A stretch of DNA of 48,617 nucleotides, taken from assembly GCA_017443985.1 (NCBI GenBank), contig JAFSXR010000066.1:1-48617 (forward strand), written 5' to 3'. Source of the DNA: Synergistaceae bacterium. Lineage in GTDB: Bacteria; Synergistota; Synergistia; Synergistales; Aminobacteriaceae. Of the stretch, positions 17,664 through 25,958 are shown one piece after another (position 1 is the stretch's first letter; each line of letters begins with the position of its first letter). The notes under the pieces are model-generated. The model did no database searches and was not told the origin of the DNA. It saw only the letters and a list, made by a program, of their open reading frames with translations. Position numbers and translations under genes: made by a program.

Positions 17664-17760
17664 TTATGCCATTACAAAGCAACAGAGTGCATCACGTGCA
17701 GTTAAAATTTCCTGTCATGTAAATTCTCTGTGCATGGCTTTAATCTCCTTTCTTAAAATT
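17664..17760 (-). promoter_or_regulatory. Structured leader RNA with possible small upstream ORF
   Basis: In the minus-strand transcript GCCAU (17738-17734) pairs with AUGGC (17672-17668), GC with GC, and ACAGAG (17731-17726 gives its partner strand) with CUCUGU (17687-17682). Inside this long stem are two small hairpins, AAUUU/AAAUU (17725-17706) and UGCA/UGCA (17700-17688), which makes a three-way junction. Overlapping it, AAAGGAG (17745-17751) lies 9 bases before an ATG at 17735 opening a 6-codon frame (MHREFT) stopped by TGA; reading through TGA would give 23 residues ending in CCFVMA. A further GCCCG-AAC-CGGGC hairpin lies at 17634-17646. A riboswitch, attenuator or leader peptide are all possible; I do not recognise a known class. 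Confidence 0.45.
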
Positions 17761-17821
17761 TTTATGTTATATTACAAAATTTTTTGACGTTAAGCAAGAA
17801 GTGAAAATGAAAGTGAAAATT

Positions 17822-17835
17822 TTAGGAGTTAGGGA
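17822..17835. repeat. Heptamer repeat copy after the TRAP permease gene
   Basis: TTAGGAGTTAGGGA on the plus strand, 12 bases beyond the TRAP permease stop; here the repeat lies antisense to the adjacent gene, unlike most copies. Confidence 0.5.
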
Positions 17836-17846
17836 GAAAATTTTTT

Positions 17847-19937
17847 CTAAATATCGCGCTTCATGTACTGAACAGTAAAGACAAAGCCCACAAGCATTAA
17901 GCCTATTAAATCCGTAACGATGCCTGGAATTAACATGCTCAAGCCGCCGGCGCATATAATCACGCGGAAAATCGGATTTATGGGCTTGAATAAAAAACCG
18001 TTGAGAGACGCAGCAACTCCGAAAATTCCAAGCAGAGCCGTTGCGCAGATTAAAATTATTTCAAGAATGACTAAAATTTGAGTCAAGACCGGCCCGGCAT
18101 TCGCAATTTCTATAATCGGCCTCACGTTCTCGAATAACATTGCCGGAGTGAACGCGAATATATACGGGACTATGAAAGCTCCGATAGCTAATTTAGTGGC
18201 GTTAAAAGCCGTCCTCATCGGAGGAGCCTTAGCAATCGCTGAACCTGCATAAGCCGCTAATGCTACGGGGGGCGTTATGTCCGCAACAATTCCGAAATAA
18301 AATACAAAGAAATGAGCGCAGATTTTTTCAATTCCTATAGCAGGAGCCATCAAAATCGGTGCGCATGTTGCCGCCATTATGCAGTAATTCGCCGTCGTTG
18401 GAACTCCCATTCCCAAAACTATGCAGCATATCATTGTCAGCACTAACGCTATAAACGTATGACCGCCGGAGACGTTTACGACCATCGTAATTAATTCTGA
18501 GGCTAAGCCCGTTGAAGTTATACAGCCTGCGACAAGTCCTGCCATTGCACACGCAACAGCTACGGTGATTGTCCCACGTCCGCCTGCTTCAAGAGCGTCA
18601 ATAATTTTTTTCGGCGTAATTCTTTCATCGCTGTTAAAAATTCCTACGAGTATAGCAATACCGATTGCTATGGCTGCCGCAAACTGCATAGTGTACATGT
18701 TAGTTGAGACCATATAGACAAGAATTATTAACGGCAGTAATAAATAAATTTTCGGCAGAAGTTTTAATATTCTCGGCAGTTCTTCCTTAGGAATACCCTT
18801 TAAGCCCAATTTTTTAGCCTCAAGATGAACGGCGATGTAAATTCCGGCAAAATACAAAACCGCCGGCAGAATTGCTTTCAATGCGACCTGTGAATAGGGT
18901 ATGCCCATATACTCGGCCATTAAAAACGCCGCTGCGCCCATAATCGGAGGCATTATCTGACCGCCCGTTGACGCTGCCGCCTCGACAGCCCCTGCAAATT
19001 CCGGGTTATATCCTGTTTTTTTCATCATAGGGATAGTTACCGAGCCTGTTGTTACGGTATTGCCGACTGACGAGCCTGAGACCATTCCGCACAAAGCCGA
19101 AGAAATGACCGCGACTTTTGCCGGGCCTCCTGCCGAAGCTCCTGCGATTGCGTTTGCAAGATTTATAAAAAATGTAGAGATTCCCGTGCGTTCGAGAAAC
19201 GCTCCGAAAATTATGAACACTACGATATATTTTGCACAGACTTCAATCGGAACACTTCTCAAGCCGTCGCCCGTCGAGTAAAATAAATCGTAAATGACTT
19301 TTCCAAATCTCACAGTCGAAAAAGCGTAGACCATCAGCGACCCCACGACGCATAAAATCGGAATGCCCACGCAGCGGCGGCAAAGTTCCATTAAAGATAA
19401 AATCGATGCGACCGCCATTCCCGTCATTAAATAATAATTCGGGTGGCGCGGACTTGTTCCGCGGAGGGCGAGTTTAATAATGCTCTCGGCGTTCAATGCG
19501 AAATAAAAGAACGGCAGTACCCCTGCCAGCATGATTAAAATATCATAGAAAGGGATAGAATTTGCTCGCGGCTTCATGTCGAGTGCCAAAGAAATAGAAA
19601 ACGAATCGCTCAGGCCGGGCGAAATATAGCCGTGAGATTTTTTAATCGGGTAATGTAAATAGCCAATAATTAATATAAGCGCAAGAAAAATATTTAATCT
19701 TACTTCGGGCATTGCCGTACTGAAAAGAGTAACGTAAATGCAGTACAGCGAGAACAAAGCCGACAGAAATTTTATAAAAACTGCCGCATTTCCTGTCCAA
19801 AGCCGTGTATTAGACTCGCGGTCATATTTTTTCATGACTTTTTCAAGCTCGTCTTTTTGCGAATGGCTTTCGATAAGAGCGTCAATATGACTGTCAAGTT
19901 CTTCAAGGTGCTGCGGTGAAAAATTGCTTTCGCTCAT
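17847..19937 (-). CDS. TRAP transporter permease, fused DctQM type
   Basis: A 696-residue integral membrane protein with some 16-18 hydrophobic segments. The N-terminal third corresponds to the small DctQ-type subunit and the rest to the DctM-type channel, with the conserved GSSVGNTVTTGSVTIPMM and STGGQIMPP signatures. This fused form pairs with TAXI receptors and drives uptake with a sodium or proton gradient. The substrate is unknown; glutamate or other organic acids are typical for the class. Start ATG 19937 has an AAGGAGG site. The TAXI receptor gene lies upstream on the same strand, separated by a terminator-like hairpin. Confidence 0.93.
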   Translation of the reverse strand: MSESNFSPQHLEELDSHIDALIESHSQKDELEKVMKKYDRESNTRLWTGNAAVFIKFLSALFSLYCIYVTLFSTAMPEVRLNIFLALILIIGYLHYPIKKSHGYISPGLSDSFSISLALDMKPRANSIPFYDILIMLAGVLPFFYFALNAESIIKLALRGTSPRHPNYYLMTGMAVASILSLMELCRRCVGIPILCVVGSLMVYAFSTVRFGKVIYDLFYSTGDGLRSVPIEVCAKYIVVFIIFGAFLERTGISTFFINLANAIAGASAGGPAKVAVISSALCGMVSGSSVGNTVTTGSVTIPMMKKTGYNPEFAGAVEAAASTGGQIMPPIMGAAAFLMAEYMGIPYSQVALKAILPAVLYFAGIYIAVHLEAKKLGLKGIPKEELPRILKLLPKIYLLLPLIILVYMVSTNMYTMQFAAAIAIGIAILVGIFNSDERITPKKIIDALEAGGRGTITVAVACAMAGLVAGCITSTGLASELITMVVNVSGGHTFIALVLTMICCIVLGMGVPTTANYCIMAATCAPILMAPAIGIEKICAHFFVFYFGIVADITPPVALAAYAGSAIAKAPPMRTAFNATKLAIGAFIVPYIFAFTPAMLFENVRPIIEIANAGPVLTQILVILEIILICATALLGIFGVAASLNGFLFKPINPIFRVIICAGGLSMLIPGIVTDLIGLMLVGFVFTVQYMKRDI

Positions 19938-19960
19938 AAAATTTTTTCCTCCTTCATTAA

Positions 19961-19990
19961 AAAAATTAACCTGCCTATCCGGCAGGCTAA
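19961..19990 (-). terminator. Terminator between TAXI receptor and TRAP permease genes
   Basis: On the minus strand TTAGCCTGCC, loop GGATA and GGCAGGTTAA form a 10-bp stem (one G-U), followed by a run of T. It lies after the receptor gene and just before the permease ribosome site, so it should let only part of transcription reach the permease. Confidence 0.75.
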
Positions 19991-20013
19991 CTTCCTACTT
20001 CCTAATTCCTACT
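19990..20013. repeat. Heptamer repeat copy at the end of the TAXI gene
   Basis: On the minus strand GTAGGAATTAGGAAGTAGGAAGT. The first TAG is the stop codon of the TAXI receptor gene. Confidence 0.55.
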
Positions 20014-20968
20014 TTCCGGAAACTTTTATGCCTTTTTCGCCGAAATATTTAACTGCGCCCTTGTGATAAGGTACGGCCGTGTATGAGGCGGCAAAGCCGA
20101 GATTTAATTCCGCGCCCTTTGCGTGAGCTGCCGTGATTTCGTCGAGGTTTTCAAAAATTCCGTAGAGGAAGTTATAAACGTCCGTCTCAGAAACGTCGTC
20201 GTTAGCAATTACGACCGCGCCGACTGCCACTGTAGTAACGTCGTCATCAGTTCCGTAAACGCTTTTTTCGATTACGTTCTTGCTGTAATACGGTGATTCT
20301 GTTATTAACTTCATGATGTGCTCATCATCAAAGCCGACGAGATAAACTTTTTTCGTTGCCGCGAGCGAAGTTACTGCCGTCGTGGGAGCGCCCGCAACGA
20401 TGAAAGCCGCGTCGATTTTTCCGTCCTGCAACGCCTCAACGCTGTCGCCGAATGACTGATAAGTCGCTTTAATGTCCTTGTCAATGTCGAGCCCGTAAGC
20501 CTTGAGAGCGTCAACTGCGTTGAAATACGTCCCTGAACCTGCCGCGCCGACTGAAACGTTTTTATCCTTGAGGTCTGCAACTGTTTTAATTGACGGGTCG
20601 AGCGTTACAATCTGAACCTGCTCCATATAAAGATTAGCGACTGTCGAAAAGGTTGTTACTTTCTCGTCAAAAAGCCTCGTGCCCCTGTAAGCATATGCGC
20701 CCACGTCCGACTGCGTGAAGCCTAATTGAGCGTCGCCGTCCTGCATTGCTTCGATATTAGCCTTCGAGCCGCCCGAAGTGATAGCCGTAACCGTCGTGCT
20801 TGTTTTCTCTCCGACTTTTCCCGAAAGAACTCCGCCGAAGCCGTAATAAGTTCCCTGCGCTCCGCCTGTCGTGAAAATTAATTTCTTTCCGCCCGGAAGT
20901 CCGTCAGCAAACGCCGAGCAGGCAAGAACTAAAGCAAGAACCATAGCAAGAGAAATAATTTTTTTCAT
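20009..20968 (-). CDS. TAXI family TRAP transporter solute-binding protein
   Basis: A periplasmic receptor of 319 residues. I start it at ATG 20968: AGGAGG lies 10 bases upstream and a normal signal peptide follows (MKKIISLAMV to SAFA, cleavage about 21). Residues 28-319 show TAXI hallmarks: FTTGGAQGTYYGFGG, TAITSGGSKANIEAMQDGDAQ, AAGSGTYF and DGKIDAAFIVAGAP. It delivers solute to the fused TRAP permease encoded next. A terminator after this gene fits the need for more receptor than permease. Confidence 0.93.
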   Translation of the reverse strand: MKKIISLAMVLALVLACSAFADGLPGGKKLIFTTGGAQGTYYGFGGVLSGKVGEKTSTTVTAITSGGSKANIEAMQDGDAQLGFTQSDVGAYAYRGTRLFDEKVTTFSTVANLYMEQVQIVTLDPSIKTVADLKDKNVSVGAAGSGTYFNAVDALKAYGLDIDKDIKATYQSFGDSVEALQDGKIDAAFIVAGAPTTAVTSLAATKKVYLVGFDDEHIMKLITESPYYSKNVIEKSVYGTDDDVTTVAVGAVVIANDDVSETDVYNFLYGIFENLDEITAAHAKGAELNLGFAASYTAVPYHKGAVKYFGEKGIKVSGK

Positions 20969-21090
20969 TTCGTATTTACCTCCTAAAAAATCTTTTAATT
21001 GTAAAAATATTTTATCATGCATAGATTTAATTTAGAAAATTTTTTATGTCTGCTAAAATTTTAATTAATAAATCAGGGGAGGGAAATTTT

Positions 21091-21507
21091 ATGGGATTAG
21101 TAAGATGTCGGCTTTGCGGACTGCTGTACGAGGCAGGAGGAAGAAATCAGCGTATCTGCCGAAACTGTATGCAAAGGCTTGAAGAACTTTACGGGCGCGT
21201 TCATGAATACATGCGCGACAATGAGGACGAGGATTTTGATATTTATACGCTTGCCGACGCTCTTGACATAAGCACGGCGGACGTTCAGGCGCTTGTTGAT
21301 TTAGGATATATCGAGCGCGATTTACAGACTTACGGCAAAAACAAAAAAGGCACGCGCGAGGAACTTGCGGAAAAGATAAACGGCGAACTCGAAAAAATGA
21401 AGCGTCCCCCGACGACCTACGGCGGAGTAATTTATTCACGCGATAAAGACAAAAAAGGCGATGAACGCCGATACGTTTTCGACAGTCAAAAATCTTCAAG
21501 AAGATAA
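21091..21507 (+). CDS. YvyF-like flagellar-operon zinc-ribbon protein
   Basis: About 138 residues from ATG 21091, chosen because GGGGAGGG lies 7 bases upstream and the family begins here; an ATG 45 bases earlier has no ribosome site. The N-terminus holds two CxxC pairs (CRLC and CRNC), a zinc ribbon, followed by a helix-turn-helix-like segment (YTLADALDISTADVQALVDLGYI). It resembles the YvyF/TIGR03826 flagellar operon proteins that in Bacillus act near FlgM. Here it is 15 kb from the flagellar genes, and next to a prepilin peptidase gene (9-base gap). Role uncertain. Confidence 0.75.
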   Translation: MGLVRCRLCGLLYEAGGRNQRICRNCMQRLEELYGRVHEYMRDNEDEDFDIYTLADALDISTADVQALVDLGYIERDLQTYGKNKKGTREELAEKINGELEKMKRPPTTYGGVIYSRDKDKKGDERRYVFDSQKSSRR

Positions 21508-21516
21508 AAAGGAAAA

Positions 21517-22368
21517 ATGCAGGCATATTTTTTATTTGTTGCAGGAATTTTAGGAGCGTGCTTCGGCTCGTTCTTAAACGTCGTTGCACACAGGAGCGTC
21601 AATAACCGTTCGTGGTGGGGCAGCGAGCGTTCAGTCTGTGAAAGCTGCGGACATGTCTTAGGATTTTTTGAATTAATCCCGATTTTTTCGTGGCTGTTTT
21701 TACGCGGCAAATGCAGGAACTGCGGCGCGAAAATTTCCGTCAGATATATTTTAATCGAAATAATCTGTGCGGTTATGGCCGTTTTAATTTTTTATAAATA
21801 TAATTTTTCGTGGGCGTGTATTCTCGTGAGCGCTGGCTCATGCGGCCTTGTCATAAATTCATTAACAGACTTTGAAGCCGGAGATGTCTTTGATATTTTT
21901 GCGATAGCTCCGGGCGTTCTTGGCCTTTTAATCAGGGTTGCAGGAGGCACGGAAGCAATTTTAGACGGCATTGAGGGCGCGGCGGCAGGCTGGGGAATTT
22001 TCGCGCTGAGTATATTTTTATCGCGTGGCGGAATGGGCTGGGGCGATGCGTCATTCATGGGCGGAATGGGCGCGGTGCTTGGCTTGAAATTTATTTTAGC
22101 GTCGCTTTACATAGGCATAATGGCCGGCGGTGCGTTCGCTTTAATATTGCTTTTAATCGGTAAATTCAAGTGGGGACGTCATGACACTATGCCGCTTGTG
22201 CCGTTCTTGGCCTTAGGCTGTTTCATAATGATGATATACGGAGCTGAAATTTTCGCGCTGCTTGGGCACAGATTTTTTTATTCAGCTCCCGGTATATTTT
22301 CGCCTGCGTGGCCTTACGCGAGGTCTCTGCTTGCAACAATATCGACATCAGTTCCGCAGACGTTATGA
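21517..22368 (+). CDS. Prepilin peptidase (type 4 prepilin leader peptidase)
   Basis: A 283-residue membrane aspartic protease. The N-terminal GACFGSFLNVVAHR and two CxxC pairs (CESC, CRNC) belong to the zinc-binding methyltransferase region; the two catalytic aspartates are expected in LTDFEAGD and GWGDASFMGG. It cleaves leaders of type IV pilins or type II secretion pseudopilins. No pilin genes are in the window. The last 55 bases overlap the 3' end of the convergent DUF1667 gene, and both ends seem real. Confidence 0.9.
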   Translation: MQAYFLFVAGILGACFGSFLNVVAHRSVNNRSWWGSERSVCESCGHVLGFFELIPIFSWLFLRGKCRNCGAKISVRYILIEIICAVMAVLIFYKYNFSWACILVSAGSCGLVINSLTDFEAGDVFDIFAIAPGVLGLLIRVAGGTEAILDGIEGAAAGWGIFALSIFLSRGGMGWGDASFMGGMGAVLGLKFILASLYIGIMAGGAFALILLLIGKFKWGRHDTMPLVPFLALGCFIMMIYGAEIFALLGHRFFYSAPGIFSPAWPYARSLLATISTSVPQTL

Positions 22369-22676
22369 ATTAAAACCTGACCGATTTTTATAGGGGCTTT
22401 AACGTTTAATTCCGCGACGGCTCTTGCAATTTCTTTTAATTTTCCTTTGGGAGCAGGGGTTTTGCTGCGCACCGGGCAGACCGGCAGCCTTCCGCCCTTG
22501 ACTCTCACGGTCGAGGCAAAAACTCTGCGGGGGTCATTAACTTCTGTCTTAGCGTAAGCCGTTCCGCGAGGGCATGAGTTGCCTGTTACGCTTGCAACTT
22601 CGCCTTTATTGTTGATTATGACGTTCAGGCTGCAGCCCAGCGGGCACGATACGCAGATAAATTTTCTTTCTTCCAT
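22314..22676 (-). CDS. DUF1667 iron-sulfur/zinc cysteine protein
   Basis: A 120-residue protein with Cys8, Cys11, Cys15 (CVSCPLGC) and Cys35 (NSCPRG), probably binding a metal or iron-sulfur cluster. DUF1667 genes typically follow a GlpA-like and an FAD/NAD oxidoreductase gene, exactly as here. The C-terminus (GTDVDIVASRDL) matches the family, so its overlap with the prepilin peptidase gene is genuine. The ribosome site is AAAGGAG. Role in electron transfer of the trio is inferred. Confidence 0.88.
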   Translation of the reverse strand: MEERKFICVSCPLGCSLNVIINNKGEVASVTGNSCPRGTAYAKTEVNDPRRVFASTVRVKGGRLPVCPVRSKTPAPKGKLKEIARAVAELNVKAPIKIGQVLIHNVCGTDVDIVASRDLA

Positions 22677-22694
22677 ATGAAATTTTCGCTCCTT

Positions 22695-23954
22695 TCACAT
22701 CGGCTGAATATCTATCGTAATTTCTTTCAGGTTAGGATTAGCTTTAATTGCGCTTGCTTTAATCCGTGCCTCGTTCATTTCGCCTGGTCTGGCGTAGCGC
22801 AGTCTCTGAGTGTAAAGTCCCGGTTCTGCTGTAACTTTGCAGGCTCTCTCAATCGGGTGTGTAACGCGCAAATAAATTATTGCGTCCTTTTCGCCTGTAA
22901 TAAACTGCGGAGAAAATAACCTGACGTTCTGACCGCCCTTTACGGGAATTTTTTTAATGTCGGGAGAAATTTTCCCGGCCACGAATTTTGCCGCGTTAGC
23001 CCCTGCGATTAAACCCTCGTCGCTCACTTTATCGACTAAATCATAAACTATAACGACATTTCCGGCAGCAAAGACGGCAGGGTTTGAGGTCTGCAATAAA
23101 TCATTTACTACGGGGCCGCCTGTTACGGGGTCAATTTCAATTCCGGCCATTTTTGAAAGTTCGTTCTCCGGGATTAATCCGATAGCTAATAAAAGCGTGT
23201 CGCATTCAATAAATCTTTCAGTGCCTTTAATCGGAGTCATATTGTCGTCAACTTCAGCGACAGTAACGCCCTCAAGCCTGTCAGCTCCGTGAATTTTTGT
23301 TACGGTCATTTTAAGGTGCAGGGGTATTCCGTAATCGTCGAGGCACTGCGCGATATTTCTTCTCAAACCGCCGGGCCAGGACATCATTTCATAAACTCCT
23401 TCGACTTCTGCGCCCTCTAAAATCATTCGCCGGGCCATTATTAATCCGATATTGTCCGAGCCTAAAATTACGACGCGTTTTCCGGGCATACAGCCTTCCT
23501 TGTTCACGAAGTGTTTAGCCGTTCCTGCCGTATATATTCCTGAGGGACGTGTTCCTGGTATATGGATTGCTCCTAAAGGTCTTTCGCGGCAGCCCATAGC
23601 CAGAACGATTGATTTAGGGTTTAGACACTCAATGCCGCGTTCTTTGTTCATTGTCCAGACGGAATTATTTTCTTTATCAATCTTAAAGACCATAGTATCA
23701 GCTCTGAACTCTACACCGGCCTCACGGGCTTCTGTTATAAATCTGTGCATGTATTCGGGGCCTGTTAATTCTTCTCTGAAAATTCTAAGCCCGAAGCCCG
23801 TGTGTATGCACTGCTGCAAAATTCCGCCTAAGTCCCAATCGCGTTCAAGGACGACGACGTTTTCCGCGCCTTCTTTCTTTGCTCCTATGCCTGCGGCGAC
23901 ACCTGCGGGGCCAGCTCCGATTATGAGAACGTCGATATTTTTATTATTGCCCAT
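22695..23954 (-). CDS. FAD/NAD(P)-dependent oxidoreductase
   Basis: A 419-residue pyridine nucleotide-disulfide-fold flavoprotein. The FAD site is IIGAGPAGVAAGIGAKKEG near the N-terminus; the second nucleotide fold is VVILGSDNIGLIMARRM; AAGNV near residue 295 closes the FAD domain. No redox Cys pair of the CxxxxC or CxxC type is seen. It is the middle gene of the GlpA-like/oxidoreductase/DUF1667 trio (gaps 3 and 18 bases) and probably moves electrons from the GlpA-like subunit to NAD(P). Confidence 0.9.
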   Translation of the reverse strand: MGNNKNIDVLIIGAGPAGVAAGIGAKKEGAENVVVLERDWDLGGILQQCIHTGFGLRIFREELTGPEYMHRFITEAREAGVEFRADTMVFKIDKENNSVWTMNKERGIECLNPKSIVLAMGCRERPLGAIHIPGTRPSGIYTAGTAKHFVNKEGCMPGKRVVILGSDNIGLIMARRMILEGAEVEGVYEMMSWPGGLRRNIAQCLDDYGIPLHLKMTVTKIHGADRLEGVTVAEVDDNMTPIKGTERFIECDTLLLAIGLIPENELSKMAGIEIDPVTGGPVVNDLLQTSNPAVFAAGNVVIVYDLVDKVSDEGLIAGANAAKFVAGKISPDIKKIPVKGGQNVRLFSPQFITGEKDAIIYLRVTHPIERACKVTAEPGLYTQRLRYARPGEMNEARIKASAIKANPNLKEITIDIQPM

Positions 23955-23957
23955 GAT

Positions 23958-25427
23958 TTATTCAGCCCCTTTCTCAAGCAAAAATTCTTTTGTTTTTCCG
24001 ACAAGCAGTTTTGAATCTCCGCCGTGTCTTGTAATTTCATCGAGAGGGATATTTAATTCGCGCGATAAAATTTCGGCCACTCTCGGACAGCAGAAACCGC
24101 CCTGACATCTTCCGGCTCCTGCACGTGTCATCATTTTAACGGCTGATATTGTTCTTGCGCCGCGTCTTATTGCTTCAAGCACTTGGCCTTCGGTTACAGT
24201 TTCGCAGCGGCAGACTATTTGAGCGTAGGTCGGGTCTTTTTTAATTAACTTTTCTCGTTCGTCCATGCTCATATGTAAAAATCTCGGAATATTTTTTCGT
24301 TCCGGGATAAATTTTTCATTGGGAGTTAATTTTATTCTGTCGCTCAATTCTTCTTTCAACAATTCCGCGATATATTCAGCTATGGCCGGTGAGGAAGTGA
24401 AGCCCGGCGATTTAATTCCGGCAGCGTTGACGAAGCCGCGGGGATTTTTTAACACGCCTATCTCAAAATCGCCTGATTCAGTATTTGCACGAACGCCTGC
24501 GAACGTCGTTACATTTAATTCAATCGGGAAGTCGGGAACTAACCGCCGTGCGCCCTTCAAAACTTCTGCAAGACCTTCAGCAGTCGTTGATTTATCTTCG
24601 GGGTCGTCCTGTTCCGTTGCTGTCGGGCCTGACATTAAATTTCCTTCGGCAGTCTGTAAAACCGTGATGCCCTTTCCGGCCTTTGACGGACATGAAAATA
24701 AAAAGCTGTGAATAAATCCCTGCGCCGTTCTGTCAAGCAAAAAATATTCGCCCTTAGTCGGAATGATTTTGAAACTCGTATCGCCTGCCCATTTTGCGAT
24801 TTCGCCCGAATGAACGCCGCCGGCATTAATTACAACGGGAGCAATAAAATCGCCTTTATTAGTCGTTACTCCGCGAATGTTATTTTTTTCGTCGAATAAC
24901 AAGCCCGTTGCTAAAGTCTCTAAAAATAATTCGGCTCCGTTGATTTTCGCGCTCTCGATTAAAGCATTGACGGCCTCGAAATTATTTATGATTGCCGCTT
25001 CGGGAGACCACAGAGCAGCGACTATTTCGCGTGAGACGTTAGGCTCTTTCTCACGTAATTTATCGCCTGAAATTATTTCAAGACCTGGAACGCCGTTATT
25101 TTTTCCCTGCTCTAATAATTTTTCAAGGTGATTTATTTCTTTATCATCAAACGCGCAGACATAGGAGCCGCATTCGTTGACATTAATATCTAACTCATCT
25201 TTTAATTTATGCCATAATTTATTTCCGGGCACGCAGAATTTTGTTTTAAGAGTTCCGGGCTTGTCGTCAAAGCCTCCGTGTATCATTGAGCTGTTTGCGC
25301 GGCTGGCTCCTGACGGAAGCTCGGAGGCTTTATCGAGGACGGCAATTTTTAATTTATATTTTGAAAGTTCTCTGGCTATGGCTGCACCCGTTACGCCTGC
25401 GCCGATAATAATAACATCATAGTTCAT
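23958..25427 (-). CDS. GlpA-like FAD oxidoreductase with BFD [2Fe-2S] domain
   Basis: A 489-residue flavoprotein of the DAO/GlpA family. It has the N-terminal FAD motif IIGAGVTGAAIARELS, a substrate domain with VINAGGVHSGEIA, and a C-terminal BFD-type [2Fe-2S] domain (CRCETVTEG ... RAGAGRCQGGFCCPRV). Glycerol-3-phosphate or a 2-hydroxyacid such as 2-hydroxyglutarate are the likely substrates; no glycerol kinase or facilitator gene is nearby. It is the first gene of the trio. Upstream lie a heptamer repeat copy and the HxlR gene end. Confidence 0.9.
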   Translation of the reverse strand: MNYDVIIIGAGVTGAAIARELSKYKLKIAVLDKASELPSGASRANSSMIHGGFDDKPGTLKTKFCVPGNKLWHKLKDELDINVNECGSYVCAFDDKEINHLEKLLEQGKNNGVPGLEIISGDKLREKEPNVSREIVAALWSPEAAIINNFEAVNALIESAKINGAELFLETLATGLLFDEKNNIRGVTTNKGDFIAPVVINAGGVHSGEIAKWAGDTSFKIIPTKGEYFLLDRTAQGFIHSFLFSCPSKAGKGITVLQTAEGNLMSGPTATEQDDPEDKSTTAEGLAEVLKGARRLVPDFPIELNVTTFAGVRANTESGDFEIGVLKNPRGFVNAAGIKSPGFTSSPAIAEYIAELLKEELSDRIKLTPNEKFIPERKNIPRFLHMSMDEREKLIKKDPTYAQIVCRCETVTEGQVLEAIRRGARTISAVKMMTRAGAGRCQGGFCCPRVAEILSRELNIPLDEITRHGGDSKLLVGKTKEFLLEKGAE

Positions 25428-25478
25428 GAATTTTTAATTCCCTCGTTCATTAAAATTTTAAGGAACACAAAAACTTTC

Positions 25479-25498
25479 TACCTCTTAACTCCTATCTG
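25479..25498. repeat. Heptamer repeat copy upstream of the GlpA-like gene
   Basis: Minus-strand CAGATAGGAGTTAAGAGGTA, a degenerate copy about 55 bases before the GlpA-like start. Confidence 0.4.
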
Positions 25499-25588
25499 AA
25501 ATAAAAATTTTGCGATTGAAATTAAGAATTATTTTAAGGGGGATTTTTTTTTATGTCATTAGAAATTTTGCGGTATTGTGTAAATGTA

Positions 25589-25945
25589 TTAGAGTGTACC
25601 GCATTCGCCGCAATGAGCCTGCAAATTTTCAGCGTCCATTTCTTTTAGAGCCCATTCAGCCGCCGTCATGAGAAACTCTAAAGTTCCCTCGCCTCGTTTT
25701 GTCAAAGAGTATTCAACATGCGGAGGGACTTCGTTATATTGCGTCCGTGTTATTAAACCGTCGGCCTCAAGTTCTTTGAGAGACTGCGAGAGCATCATGT
25801 TCGTTATATCTCCGAGCTTGCGTTTTATCGTGCTGTAACGCTGTGGTTTTTTATTCGATAGAATACAAATTATCGGCAGCTTCCATTTTCCTCCGAAGGT
25901 CTTTGTTAAATACTTTAACGGGCATATATTTTTTTCATCGCTCAT
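25589..25945 (-). CDS. HxlR/DUF24 family redox-type transcriptional regulator
   Basis: A 118-residue winged-helix protein of the HxlR family (GGKWKLPIICILS, RYSTIKRKLGDIT, LEADGLITRTQY). Cys8 (NICPLKY) sits where YodB and HypR carry their redox-sensing cysteine, and a Cys112/Cys115 pair lies at the C-terminus (HCGEC). In Bacillus, YodB represses a nearby nitroreductase gene; here the divergent genes include a nitroreductase. This suggests thiol-based sensing of electrophiles or oxidants and autoregulation through the operator-like sequence just upstream. Confidence 0.92.
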   Translation of the reverse strand: MSDEKNICPLKYLTKTFGGKWKLPIICILSNKKPQRYSTIKRKLGDITNMMLSQSLKELEADGLITRTQYNEVPPHVEYSLTKRGEGTLEFLMTAAEWALKEMDAENLQAHCGECGTL

Positions 25946-25958
25946 AAAATTTTTACTC

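Noticed and set aside
25553..25648. A 31-codon plus-strand frame with AAGGGGG upstream
   Set aside because: It runs antisense into the end of the HxlR gene, has no recognisable features, and could arise by chance in AT-rich sequence.
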